Of a stretch of DNA of 64,000 nt, positions 46,575 through 58,971 are shown in pieces. Made by a program: the position numbers and the translations under genes. Below the pieces are notes generated by a model, which saw only the letters and a program-made list of their open reading frames with translations, was not told the DNA's origin and did no database searches. Source of the DNA: Heterodera schachtii (Eukaryota; Nematoda; Chromadorea; Rhabditida; Heteroderidae); contig SIJG01000073.1 in assembly GCA_023374025.1 (NCBI GenBank), positions 279,909 to 343,908 on the forward strand. Reading direction: 5' to 3'. Within the stretch, counting starts at the first letter, position 1. Every line of letters begins with the position of its first letter.

Positions 46575-47156
46575 ACTGGAAAATTTTAAATTATAAAATT
46601 CATTTTTCCCATGAATTCACAAAAAATTTGATGATAAAAAGAAAAATTAAACATGTTTTTACCAAAAAACATTGCTTTAAATTAGAAGGGTTAAAGTAGT
46701 ACTATTAAATAAAAAACTCAAAAAACCTCAACATCGTCACATCAACGAACTAGTAAACCCGGATGAACAATAACGTGATTTGGGATCTTTCACTAGAGAG
46801 TAGGTCAAAATATTAAAATAAAAAACAAAAATATTACCATATTTATATCAAAAAATAATTGATACATTTTAAATCATTACGACAAATTTATGAAACGATT
46901 ACATAAAACGCAATAGCATTATTCTTATTCGAATAACCCAATATTCTAAAAAAGAATCGATAAAAATAAAAATGAAAATTTTATTGACCGATTGTTAGAT
47001 TATATAGATAGAGTAACGTCATTTTAAAAAGTCACTGTTGAATTGCGTATTAATTTCTTATTTATTGGTAAATGAATAAATAATCTATTTGAAGATGAGA
47101 TAAACAATAAAAAACATGAAAAAAGAAAAATAAAGATTAAATAATAGTTGATCAAT
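46575..47156. repeat. Dispersed repeat R1, copy B
   Basis: This is collinear with 30640-31146, with small insertions (for example about 46685-46710 and 47112-47140). It ends shortly before the LINE fragment at 47186. Whether R1 belongs to that LINE's neighbourhood cannot be told, because copy A has no LINE next to it. Confidence 0.8.
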
Positions 47157-47185
47157 TAGCGTTTGTTATTTCTAATGAAATTTGA

Positions 47186-47829
47186 CAGAAAATTTTGTCA
47201 TTCTTGGAGATTTTAATTTACTAATATTCACTGGAACCAAAATGGTCCTTTCTCTTTCCAAAATAATTTGACAAATTATGAAAGTAATTTCCTTGGTTTT
47301 GTTGAAGGTTTACGACTTAATCAAATGATTAAAGAATGCATCAGTGAATGCAATTTTTTGGATTTAATTTAACAAATAATAAATTTCTCATAAAAACATT
47401 TCGGTTGGCCCCCCATTCTCACTTAGTGATCACAACACTGTAAAATTCGATTTAAGACTAAATGTTTTTCCCGGTAGAAAATTTAAACACTTTAACTTTA
47501 AAAAGGCTAATTACTTTGAAATAAATGCCATGCTCTCTTCTACTGATTGGTCTACCTTTTTTTCGGACTGTATAGAAATTGACAAAATTTATAACAAATT
47601 CGCAGCATTTTTACATTTTTAATATCAAAATATATTCCATTAGCAGTTTCAAATTCTAATCATAATTTTTCTCAGACCATATTAAAAAAAGATTTCGACA
47701 TATTGGTTCTTTTTTAAAGACTAAAAACGTGAAAATTCCCCCTTTTAAAAATAACGAAAACAAAATTGCCTTGCCGAAAAAGCTAAATCAAATAAAAACA
47801 ATAAATGATGAATATACGATTAAGTGTTA
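47186..47829 (+). pseudogene. APE-type non-LTR retrotransposon (LINE) fragment
   Basis: Reading through three or four frame changes: TENFVILGDFN, then NIHWNQNGPFSFQNNLTNYE and GFVEGLRLNQMIKE, then LDLI, then VGPPFSLSDHNTVKFDLRL, then SSTDWSTFFSDC, IPLAVSNSNHNFSQ and RHIGSFLKTKNVKIPPF. GDFN and SDH are the signature endings of the apurinic-endonuclease domain of LINEs. The following segment corresponds to the linker before the reverse transcriptase. Upstream endonuclease and downstream RT are not recognised, so this is an internal remnant. Clade is uncertain (Jockey/CR1-like by feel). Confidence 0.8.
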
Positions 47830-48582
47830 ATTTAAAAATTATTGGAAAAAGAATAACTTTTAAAAGGCATTGAATAAGATATAAAGGACTGAATGAAGAT
47901 AATAACTATAAAATTAAGCACAGCTCAGAATTGCTACTTAGAATGAAATAAAATATAATACAAAAATATAATAGGCTACAACTTTATAACAAGCCATCAG
48001 AGCAGCTACAGAAAGAATTAAAAAATTATATTTAAAAGATAATGTTTGGATGGTTCGAACAAACCGTCAAACTAATAATCATCATGTAAGAGTAAAAATC
48101 GAAAAATTATACTAATATTTTAAATTTATATTGCTATTTATAACTTTTTTATACTATTAGCAAGGATTATAAAATAAAACAAAAATAACGAATGTGCATA
48201 TTGTTATAAAATGATTTTTATTCAATTTTAAGTAAATAATTATAGCAAGAAGCAAATTATTAGTTTAAAAGAAAGGTAGGTTTTCTTACCCAAGTTTACT
48301 CAAAGCGCCCCTAACGTGGGAGAAAATTATATAAAAATAATGTATTAAAATACGATATAAAATATCATAAAAATAATACAGAATCTCGAATTAAATATTT
48401 ACCTTATTTATTGGATGTGCGCAGTTTTGCGCAGAGTATCCAAAACTTAAAATAACACCAATTGAAAATATAATCTTAATTTTATTCTTATTTTAGGTTT
48501 TTAAATATTTTTATAAATAATATAATAATTATTTTTTATCAGAGTAAAAGTATAATTCAATAGCTTAATAAATTAAAATATT
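47830..48582. other. AT-rich spacer with SL1-like scrap
   Basis: No gene recognised. At 48283-48320 a segment with TTACCCAAGTTTACTCAAA and then GCGCCCCTAACG is related to 49104-49140. Confidence 0.4.
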
Positions 48583-48865
48583 TAGCCTGAAAATTAGAAA
48601 ACCAACAAAGACTAAGGCAAGAGTATGCGCGCTAAACGCTGATTGCTAATTTAAACAATGATAAGACAAATTTGTGCTAATAAACTCCTAATTTGATTTA
48701 AATTGAAAAGCTCACAGAAAGCTTTCACACGACGCACCAAAAGTTTATAAACATCATTTAATATAATTTTCAATAAAATTAGAAATATTTATATAATAAA
48801 ATTAATGAGAATTTAGCACGGAAATTATAATTTTGGAGGTGTCGATAAGGCGCGAAAACACATGA
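48583..48865 (+). repeat. Dispersed repeat R3, copy B
   Basis: This is the counterpart of 2055-2265, with extra sequence inside. The final block TTTTGGAGGTGTCGATAAGG is the drifted version of the coding-like end of copy A and no longer has an ATG. Confidence 0.55.
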
Positions 48866-50020
48866 AAGAAAAATTATCATAAATATTAGTAAGGAAATAA
48901 TAAATATTAATCGAAGGATAATTTGAAATTATTACACTTCATAAAAGATTAATAGCACTTCAAAATGTTTAAAATTTTAAATTAAAACCAAAAATTGTAT
49001 GATTGTACGAGTTATAACCTATAAATTAAAATTATATTAATATTTTAAATTGAAATTAAATTCTTCCTATATTAAATTTTAATTGAAAATAACCAAAAGG
49101 TTGGTTTAATTACCTTAGTTCGCTCAAATACCCCTATGATGGAAACAACTATAAAATTGACATTTTTACTAGCCAATATTATGTCTAGCAATTAGAAATA
49201 AAGATATTTTTAATATAAACAAAATAAAAACAGAAATATTTTTTGATGGGATTTGTTCGTAATTGCCTAGTTTTCTGGATAAAGCTTTCCTTTTTTCCAT
49301 GGTTTACGGTGCCTATTTAAATATGGCAATAAATATTTTAATAAATCTTGATTCCTTATTCAAATAACTAAAAAGGTAACCATCTCATTTTTTATAAAGA
49401 ACGAATTAATTTCTATTTTTTATAAATATGTTTTAGAGATTGTTTTTTTTTATTAAAGCTTATATTAATATTAGTATTGAATTTTTTTCTGAAAATGAAC
49501 CTTTGTCAGCTCTTGCAGATTTCCTCAAAAAGAAATTTTTCAATATCATTTTTTATATTTATTCTTGAATAATTATTTTTATTATTATGAAATACCTTAA
49601 TTAAAAATATATAAAATATGAAAAAAATAAATGTTGAAATAAAAAATTAGAAGAAAATTCTTTATATATGAGAATATAAAATTACAAACCAAAAGATAGC
49701 AATAAAAGTGTATAATTATTTAAAACGTAGAAAGCAATTTGTTATATGTTATTTTTTAATTTAAAAATATACAATTTTTGATAATCTCCCGCATAATGGA
49801 AATTCAATTGAAAAATGCAATATTTCAAGGAAAAAATTATAAGAAAAAGCATTTTCACAATTATTAAAATTATAATAAATGTATTTTTTAAAAGTCAAAT
49901 TAACCAAGATAAAAAAATGATGAAAAGAATTAACTTGCAAAAAACAATTATTATATTTGCTAATAAAAAGAAAATAATACACAAATTAGGTTAGCATAGA
50001 TTATAGCAATGTACTTTTGA
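48866..50020. other. AT-rich spacer
   Basis: Apart from the repeat of the 48283 segment at 49104-49140 (GGTTTAATTACC, then TTAGTTCGCTCAAA, then CCCCTA) nothing is recognised. A 73-codon minus frame at 49761-49982 has no motif. Confidence 0.4.
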
Positions 50021-50900
50021 TTCTTATTGACGAAAATTGTGATTCTAAAATTTCTCAATATTTTAGAAAATTAGAAATTTTAAACATTAAAAATGATATT
50101 ATTCGTAATATATATATATCATTGTTTTATTTTTAAATTTGTTTTCTTTATTATAATTCTGAGCAAAATCGCAAAATACTGTCTAACATTTTTAAAATGC
50201 ATACATAAGCTCATTGAGGGTAAAATGACTTACATATTTGCCCAAGCCTCATAATAATATTGTCCATAAGAAAAGAATATGATTAAAAATACTACTTAAA
50301 ATTACTTGAATAATTTTCCACCTGTATATAAAATACCAACATACAAAGTCACACAGCCATTTTTCATAATGTGGCTAGCTCACGACTTTGGTACGATAAT
50401 AACGTGGAACATTTGAATCTAAATAAAAATAAATAAAATTCAATTAAAATAATTTGAAAATAAAAATTTTTTAATTAAAATTAAATTTTGGAAATAAGTA
50501 AGAATGACTGTGCTGCTTAATAAAATATTTTGGAGATGCTCTAATTGGTCATAATATATCGCAATTTTTATAAAGTCATAGTTACAGAAACACAGCAAAA
50601 TAATTCTTAATGTAAGCCCTTTTTTAAAATATTATCCGTAGATAAAAAAGCTTTGAATGCCATATATTGATATGTTACATTGGCTCTACGGCAAGAAATG
50701 CATGAGGTCCATAAAATTTTTAATTTGTTTTCCTTTTATTATTTCGAGGGCTAAATCTCAAAATACTTGGCATTATTTTAAAAAATGCATAATAAAACAA
50801 AATGGAGCAAGAAAATAAATTTGCTAAAATAAAAAATTATTTCAAGTACTTCCTCTTGAATATTTGTATTTAAGATTTAAAAGAGTTAAAGCAAAATTAG
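50021..50900 (+). repeat. Dispersed duplication R4, copy A
   Basis: This is collinear with 56640-57320. Shared blocks: TATTGACGAA.ATTGTGATT, AAAATTTCTCAATATTTTAG, AAAAATGATATTATTC, AGCCTCAT.. with TTTTCCATAAG or TTGTCCATAAG, and TTTCAAGTACT...TTTGTATTTAAGA. The first block reads in frame as IDENCDSKISQYFRKLEILN in this copy and IDEDCDWKISQYFRKSEI then stop in the other, so an old gene or transposon lies behind it. Confidence 0.65.
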
Positions 50901-53620
50901 TTCTATTTATAATTGTATAAATCTAACTTTTAAATTATAATAATTTATAAAGGAACATTCAATTTCTTAAAAACCAAAAATATTAAATTTAGTAATTAAG
51001 AAAGATTTATCCAATTAATAAATTTTTCCAATTTAAAATAGCTTTATTAATAAATATTTAACTCAAACTTCAGAATAAATAAAAATATTTTAAATTTAAA
51101 TAAGAATGTAGAATTGAGGTGGACAGCAATTTTATTTTGGGGAAAGTGCTGAAAATGCCGTAAATAAAGTAAATTCCCTCAAAAAACGTTATTCTGACAT
51201 AAAAATTTTCCAATTATGTGGATACAATTGATTTTATAATAAAGTTTTTTTTAATAAAATCAATGAAGCATTACTAAATTCTAGAAACCTAGATAAAACA
51301 AAATAAAACTTGCTCCATAACGAATTTCGAGAAGAAACCCAAAAAAGTGTTTTCCCACACGCGTTACGGCCAAAATAAACAAAAAAAAAAACATCCGAAC
51401 CATATAAAAGGCTACCATTCTTACGAATCCAGTTTTACATGCGATAAACAAGATAAAATTAATATATTCTATTTTAAAATTATATACAACAGTCATGCTT
51501 TTCTACATTTATTTTCAGAAGAAATAATTCAAAATACAATATGCAATGAAACTTCAACACTAAATTAATAACTTTTAAAGCACAAAGAAAAAATGAATTA
51601 ATAAAATAATAATAATAACCAATTAATTTCCTTTTTTTAATTTCCTATCCAAAATAAAGAAATATAAATTGTTTTGAAGAAAGAATGAGAAAAATGTGGA
51701 TAATATTTGTTTTATTTAGTTTAATGAATTCACAAATGATAACGAAAAATTATAAAACATAATTTAATAAGTTATTTAACATGTTTTGAAGCATAAATTG
51801 CAAACCTTTAAAAATTTTTATTGGCGTTATAATATTTTCACAATATACATTGTGTAACATTAGAATAGGGACGGACACACAATTTTTCGGGAGTTTGAGC
51901 ACTTCCGAGAACTGATCTATCTGAAATTTGTAGAAATTCTGAAAATATTAGGATACAGCAAGTAAGAAAGGTAGCGATTACTGGAAAAAAAATTATGATT
52001 TTTTCAAAATTGGGGTCTAACATTAAAAAATTCTATCTTTTAAACAAAGTTATATAAATTAGAGGCGATTGAAACCTCGTGGGGCTTAATTTCTCCGAAA
52101 ACATAAAAACAAATTAAAAATTCAGATTTATCAATATTTTAATTATAAAATAAAAACTATGTGATGAAACAAATTTAGCTTAAAATTTAAAAAAACGGAG
52201 AATAAATTAAACAACAGGGTTGTGGCAACTTTAGAAAGTTATAAGAATTTCCTACATATACAATCAGAGAAGATTTAATAATATTGAGATTATTATAAAT
52301 AATTAATTAAATTTAAAGAAAATAGATTAAAATTAAATTACAAATCCACTTTACATTCAATAAAAAACAAAATATTTTTTTTATTAAACTTTGTATTTGG
52401 CAAAAAGTAGTCCAAAGAAAATGAACAAATTAACAGAAAATAAGATTTTACTTAATTAATCAAAATAAATGAACATTAATTAAGCATATTTTAAAGTAAA
52501 TTAGCAGATAAATAATTAAAAGTAGATACAGTTTAAAAGAACAACCTATGTATCTTATAGTATTAGTATAAAAGTCATCCAGTTCCAAATACTGATATCG
52601 AGAGAGAACTTTTAAGCAGATTCAGAAAGATAAAACAGATTTGCTACAACAGATGCAAAATAATTTAAGCATGCACTTATAACAAAAGATAAATTATGAG
52701 ACATCCAACCAACATTAATATATTTTATATTTCTAAACAATATTCAATTTTTATTGGTTTGGAAGTTAATAAAAATAATTATCTAAAATCCACTTAATTT
52801 GCATATGTTTTTATTAACTAAATACATTATGATTATATGTATTTCTTCCGATTATATTAATAAAAAAGGAAAAAATAAATAAAATTTAATTAAAAAAAAA
52901 TATAAGTTAAGTTTCACACGAAAGTTTTTAAAATTTAAAATTACAATTGAAATCTTATCAAATAATTAAATAAATGACTAAATTGTAAGTAAAATATTGA
53001 TATCACTCAATGCTTACGCGATACAACGATAATATTCATTAGGGTGTGAGACTGCCTGCTAGCAAAGGAAACGAACCTTGGATTGTGGTTATAATAAAAA
53101 TCATATTAAATTTTAAGCCAATTTACATAATTATAAAAAAATTTCACAACAATAATTCAAAAAAGCAACATATATTTAGCTTTAACTTATATTAATTATA
53201 AACTTTTAAAATTTTTAAGTTATTACTAAAATATGTGTTTTAAAACAAATAAAATTTTATATAAACAGAGATTTGAACTATTGTGGTCCTTAAAACTTAG
53301 GGAAAAATTGTATTATAAATGGTCTATTTTCACAGATAATATAAAATAATAGAAATGCAATAATTATAATTATTTAGAATAAAAAAAGCCTTGCATTAAA
53401 TTTTTTTTTAGAGTATTGATAGAGATATATGACGAAAAGTTTCTTAATTTTAAAAAAAGAAAAAAATATATTTAAAACATTAGAATTGAATGCATATATA
53501 TTTTAAACTTAATTTAATTATATTTTTTGTTATAAATAATTATAAACCATGACTAACCTCAATATTAAAATGAAACTAAAAAAATAAATTAATTCCAACC
53601 AAAATTTTTTAAGACGAAAA
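50901..53620. other. AT-rich spacer
   Basis: No gene recognised. A 73-codon plus frame at 51347-51568 (ATG at 51356 is not the frame's start) includes GYHSYESSFTCDKQDK and might be a decayed exon, without a family. At 51867 AGGGACGGACACAC could be an element tip, but no partner is seen. Confidence 0.4.
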
Positions 53621-53713
53621 ATGGACTATCGTCAGTTAACAAGGGACATAATTTTGAAGCTAAATTCTAATGAAAACTGGCACCAAAATGGAAGCTTTTT
53701 ATCCAACCATTAA
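53621..53713 (+). other. Short exon-like frame, unknown
   Basis: A 30-codon ATG frame reads MDYRQLTRDIILKLNSNENW, then HQNGSFLSNH. It overlaps in another register a 72-codon frame (53670-53888) that is AT-coded. Composition suggests coding ancestry, but no family is recognised. Confidence 0.25.
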
Positions 53714-54998
53714 TTTTCATCCTACTACAATATTAATTTCTCATTACCGCCATCATTTCTTATTGATAATATGCAAAAGAAATAATTCGAAACATAAATT
53801 GGAAACAGTTCTGCATTATAGCCTTGCTCACAAGAAACCAAATTATAAATTACAGATATCATTTATCGCGCTAAGTATTCTTTATTAGCCTGTAAAAATT
53901 CAAAAAATTTCGTTACATTTAAAAAATGTCATGACTAAAAACAAATAAAAAATCTGATTTTTTGATTTCTTCTGGTCATAACTTTTAAAAAGTGAGACGA
54001 AAATTTTGAATTCTTGCAGAATAATAGAGAACACTTAGTCATACCTTATATTTAATCTATTTGTCGAATTATTTAAAAGGAAAATTCGGCTCATTTCTCT
54101 GTGATTCTCATCAAAATAGACAACAAAATTTCGGAAATTTTATTTTATTTTAATATTTTTGTTAATTTGCTGTAAATATTCAAAACAAGTTTAAAAATTT
54201 ATTAATAAAGTAATGGCAATTTTTATTTAGTTTATAAAGATGGAAAAAAACAATTAAATCGGAGATAAAACAGAGAAAAAACTAATAACAAATTAATGAA
54301 TTATAAGTACTTTTAATATATGTAATAAATAAAAGAATTAATGAAAAAAGCACAAAAAAGGCAAAACAAGCACAAAAGTGGAAAAAAAAAATTAAAATAA
54401 TAATAAAAATTCTTCATTTTACAGAGAAAAAAAGAGTGAATGAATACTAAGTAATTATTAAAATTAGAAAAGGTTTTGCTTTTATTATTTTCGTATTCAA
54501 AAAGTGACATAATAAAGAAGAAAAATTTCAATATAAAAAATTAGAATTAAATATAATTTGAGTAAAGAAATCAATGCACAAAAGTGTCAAGAATCGAAGT
54601 AAGAAAAGGATTAACTGCCCTATTTTACAAGACAACCCTTTCTTTGAAAAAATTATTAATGCTGCAAATGAACCCAAATGCTTCAATAAAACGAGATATC
54701 CAAACTCGAATCAGTCTGGGAAGAGAACGCGAACATTTAAAAGAATAAATTTATAACTCAAAATCTTAAAATATGCAACATAGAATTATAAATTAAAATC
54801 TACCGACAATTTGTGCGTGAATGGTTAAGAGCTCAGAACAAATAAAAGATAATTAAAAACCAAATAATTACAAACAAGAAAATGAATAAAAAAAAAAGAA
54901 TTATGAATTGCTAAATTTTATGATGAAGATAAAATGAACCAAAAAAATAAAAACTAACGTATTAAAATTATTATAGAAGTACCTTATTAAATAAATAA
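53714..54998. other. AT-rich spacer
   Basis: No gene recognised. A 60-codon ATG frame at 54574-54756 (+) is Lys/Asn-rich and contains CPILQDNPFFEKIINAANEP. It is somewhat more protein-like than its neighbours, but unsupported. Confidence 0.35.
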
Positions 54999-55076
54999 GT
55001 AAATTTGAAACATCATCCAAATTCTGGAAAGTGTTATTGTAAATTTGAAACATCATCCAAATTCTGGAAAGTGTTA
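54999..55076 (+). repeat. Tandem duplication, 40 bp x 2
   Basis: GTAAATTTGAAACATCATCC, then AAATTCTGGAAAGTGTTA, occurs at 54999 and again at 55039 without mismatches over about 38 bp. It is a recent local duplication. Confidence 0.95.
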
Positions 55077-55779
55077 ATCTGAAAGAAGAGACTAATTGCA
55101 ATTAAAAAAAATAATTATTGAAAATTAAAAATACAAATTTAAATGTCATCGTAACTGAAGCAGACCATGCTAAAAAGCCATTTTCAATATATCTAATTAA
55201 CGAAATTGCTATAGATAAGTAAGAAACGGCAAAAAAATTTTTTATAATTAATAAAATCTGAGAAAAAATCTTAAAATAATATAAAAATAGTTTCAAGAAT
55301 TTATTTATTTCTTTTTAATTATAGATTAATTTTTATTTTATCAAATAATTGTTAGAAAAATAGCATCCACGAAAATAAACATAATATAAATGAATGAATT
55401 TCAAACTATTTTAATATTCACTTTACTAATCGTAATTAAATGCATATATAGTATAAAATGATTGAAAAAGAATAATAATCATTCAGATTTTTAAAACCGT
55501 GATAAAATAAATAAGAGTATGACCAATCTATAACTAATAAATACCAAATTAAATAATTATTGACTTAATAACTAAACACTTAAAAAAATTAAAAGTTTAA
55601 ATGCGCATAATTAATGATCGATAAAAGGAATCACAAAAATAAAGTTTTTGTTAAATAAAAAAATTTAAAAAAAAGGAATAATTAAACTGCAAAATTCCAT
55701 ATTTTTTTAAATACAAGAGTTGTATTTTGTAATGAACGGATTGATTTTCTTATTTCTCATCGCAACTGATACGATTAAT
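55077..55779. other. AT-rich spacer
   Basis: Nothing recognised. Confidence 0.5.
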
Positions 55780-56165
55780 CACCCAAATGATTAGTATTGT
55801 GATTTTGTAGTCGGAAAAAATTAATATTCGGTATGGAAAAGTTATGTATGAAAACCCAAAATATTTAACCTGTATTATTGTTTCTATTTTTTACGAAATT
55901 TCATTAAAAAAATAAATACAATTTCAAGAATTACATTTACCCTTAAAATTAACAAAATTAATTATAAAATTACCTATTAAAAATTTGGTAAATGCATATT
56001 ATTTCGCAACCTTAAGTTAAGATAAACTAATTACAAATTTGAATCAAAGTTGGAGAATTGGATCTCATAGATCTTGCATTAACAAGGGCAACGAAAACAT
56101 TTTCCTACTTAAAATTATCAGGGCCAACTCACGGAATGCTAGAAAAGGTGGATTCATTAAAAGAG
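55780..56165 (+). repeat. Dispersed repeat R2, copy B
   Basis: This is the counterpart of 3755-4360, lacking about 220 bp of its middle. The coding-like end is present as GATCTCATAGATCTTGCATT and onward, but its ATG is TTG here and the frame is disturbed. Confidence 0.65.
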
Positions 56166-56639
56166 AAATATAAAAGCATAATAAGAATCGTATCTGAATT
56201 TTAAAAATATTTCATTTTATATTAAATATATATAAAAACTCGTTATTGTTTTTGTTTTTCATTTTTAAATTCATCTGCAAAAAAAAATTATTTTATGAAA
56301 AATTAGGACAACAGTTGTCTTAATACAAAAATTCAGTAAAACATTAAGACTAAATGTTTTTCATTAATTAAAAAATTAATTTCTTATAGAAATATTGAAA
56401 AGAATTAGCATAAGAAATTTATGTACAAGACTTTATAAAGATCTATGAATAACTCTTTTACAAGGAGTGGACATCTACAGTCTTGAAAATATGGATAATT
56501 TATTCAAATTGGGAGAAATGAAAAATACATAATTTTCCTTAAAAACTCCTTATTTTCATTTAATTTAACTAAACAGAAATTATAAAAAGTATATCTTAAT
56601 TTAATAATATCAAATTGTCTTCAAAAGCAGCATAAAATT

Positions 56640-57320
56640 ACTTTATTATTGACGAAGATTGTGATTGGAAAATTTCTCAATATTTTAGAAAATCAGAAAT
56701 TTAAACTATTCGATCAAAAAATGATATTATTCTCTCAAATATAAAAATATATTTCATTCATTTATTTTTATAATATTGCTACATCTAAAAATAATTTAGA
56801 AAATTTAATTTAACTCATATTGGAAGCATTGAAGCCAAAGCCTCATCGTTATATTTTCCATAAGGACGCTGATGGAAAGTTTATAGCGGAAGGACGCTGA
56901 TGGAAAGTTTATAGCGGAATTTCAGAACATGCCGATGAAAATTACCAAAAAAAGAAACAAACTCAATTAAAAAATCTCATCTTAATAAGCAACAATTAAC
57001 AAAACATTTATACAAATTAAATATGAATCAAATAGATCAGGTTTTCTAAATAATTTTTAATTAAAGTTGAACAGATAGCAAAAAAGAAGTTTTAACTAAT
57101 TTTAAAATATTATAATTCAAATGATTAACTAATATGGAATAAAATATAATTAACCATTTCAATCGTTTGTTATGAAAAAAAGTTTACTTATAATTTATAT
57201 GAGAAATAATAAAGCTTATTCATCTCAACAGTTAAATAAAGATAAAGCATTCTTCAATTTCAAGTACTACCCGTTCCATATTTATATTTAAGAGAAAATT
57301 AAAATCTTTTTTATCATCTT
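56640..57320 (+). repeat. Dispersed duplication R4, copy B
   Basis: This is collinear with 50021-50900. It includes a coding-like patch, 56827-56890, reading EALKPKPHRYIFHKDADGKF then IAE, which the 28-bp tandem duplication then throws out of frame. Gene identity unknown. Confidence 0.65.
56863..56918 (+). repeat. Tandem duplication, 28 bp x 2
   Basis: AGGACGCTGATGGAAAGTTT then ATAGCGGA is repeated exactly (56863-56890 and 56891-56918). Because 28 is not a multiple of three it would frameshift the coding-like segment it lies in. Confidence 0.96.
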
Positions 57321-57659
57321 TCCATTTGAATTTTTACTCAACGAATCATGTTTGGTGACTTATAAACAAAGAATCAAATTTATTCAGTTTCGATAATTTA
57401 TACCGTACCTCTTGACGAGAAATAATTACTGAAACTTTGAGAATAATCATAAATAAAAAATTCAAACCAAGTAAATATTATCTGTTAACAGTGATTTTTA
57501 CAATAAATATATTTTCTAAAAGTATATAAGTCAGCGTACGTACGCAATAAGATTCCAATTGTTAACCGAATACTAATGAAAAAAAACTTCAAACAAGCGA
57601 AATAAAAATTGAGGATAATATTATATTTTTGTTTTTTGATAACACACAGCATCATGCTA
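57321..57659. other. AT-rich spacer
   Basis: Nothing recognised. Confidence 0.45.
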
Positions 57660-57820
57660 TGCATTATTATTGATAAAATAAGAAAAACAGAACATGACGT
57701 TTCGTGAGGGACGGACGTCAACACGCTGTTTATTTGCTTGCGTTCCCATTCAGCACTTGTCAGGTGCACGGAAGCCGGCTTCGTGAATATAGTTTTTTTT
57801 CGCCATAATTGTGCTGACAA
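57660..57820 (-). other. Coding-like island, unknown
   Basis: On the minus strand a frame opening at TTG reads SAQLWRKKTIFTKPASVHLT, then SAEWERKQINSVLTSVPHET. It then becomes AT-coded and hydrophobic from about 57680 down. The first 45 codons are GC-rich compared with their neighbours and look like an exon. Another frame starts at an ATG (MAKKNYIHEAGFRAPDKC) and stops early. No family is recognised. Confidence 0.35.
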
Positions 57821-58514
57821 TACTTAATATTCGTCATTATAAAAAAAATTAATTTTCTGAATTGTTGGACTTTTTTAATCTTTATAACTTTTAAGTTCAA
57901 TAATGGAGCGTCTGCTCGTGGAATATAAGAAAAATAAATTTATTATTTTCAATGATTAACGAAGATAATATGCGGAAGTGGAGTTTAAATTTTAGACTGT
58001 GCTAAATTATTATTAAAATAATCATAATTTTTTCAAAAAGTAAAATTAAATATAGTTCAATAAAACAAAAAATTTAAAGTAAATTTAAAAACTAATATAT
58101 TTCTAATCGCTGTATTCCAATTATTAAAATGTTTTAGATATAAAATTATTTTCTTGTTTCATTTTGACTGGCCTTATATTTTAAAGTTTTGCGAAAATTT
58201 AAGAAATAATTATTTGCTAAGAGAACCGACTTTCCAAGGCATTATAAATAATATTTATTAAGCAAGACGATCTGAAAAATATTGATTTATTTAAATTAAC
58301 AGATTTATCAATAACATTTTAATTACAGATTAAATGATATAATAAATACATACCTATTATGAATAACAAATAAAGCTTTAATTTACGAAAGATTGAAAAT
58401 TATTTTGATAATGTATAAACTAATTCAATAAATAATTACTTACATATATTTAATTTTATGAATTAATTAAAATTTGATTAAATACAAGACAAAAATTAAT
58501 TTACTGATTAATTT
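57821..58514. other. AT-rich spacer
   Basis: Nothing recognised. Confidence 0.45.
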
Positions 58515-58615
58515 TTAAGTAGCCTGTAAAGAGAAGAGTCCATTTGCCAGTACTGGAAGAAAGAAGACATAATTTCGATCGTTGATTCTGTCGAGAAAGA
58601 GACGAGAAACAGAGT
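58515..58615 (+). other. Coding-like island, unknown
   Basis: The plus frame reads REESICQYWKKEDIISIVDS, then VEKETRNRVSML and a stop near 58627. Charged and balanced in composition, it looks like an exon fragment. The 99-codon minus frame covering it is hydrophobic and AT-coded and is taken as the shadow. Confidence 0.3.
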
Positions 58616-58835
58616 GTCCATGTTGTAAATGATGATGCGACAATGGAATAATCGACATAACAAATATGTAAGACGAAAAAAGAAAATATGAATAATAAAT
58701 TTATATAAATCATAGAAATCAAAAAGGCGAACAACAATTGTTTACTACTGTTGGATGAATAAATGAGTAAGATAAAGGTAAAACACAAAAAGAGATGCAT
58801 TGAAGAGTACTACAGAAATGTATTGGTCAATTTAT

Positions 58836-58971
58836 TAAATAAAACATGTGAAAAAAATCATACATTTGTAAAATAAAAAAGGTAATAGAGAATTTTTTTA
58901 TAATAAAATAAAACATGTGAAAAAATCATACATTTGTAAAATAAAAAAGGTAATAGAGAATTTTTTTATAT
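58836..58971 (+). repeat. Tandem duplication, about 69 bp x 2
   Basis: AAATAAAACATGTGAAAAAA and the following 49 bp (through GGTAATAGAGAATTTTTTTA) appear twice in a row with a period of 69, differing by A-run length only. Confidence 0.95.

Noticed and set aside
53040..53095. tRNA-like GGTTCGTTTCC on the minus strand
   Set aside because: Only a B-box-like string is present; there is no A box at the right distance and no cloverleaf.
54313..54531. 72-codon hydrophobic minus frame
   Set aside because: Phe/Tyr/Asn-rich translation of A-rich DNA, as expected by chance at this composition.
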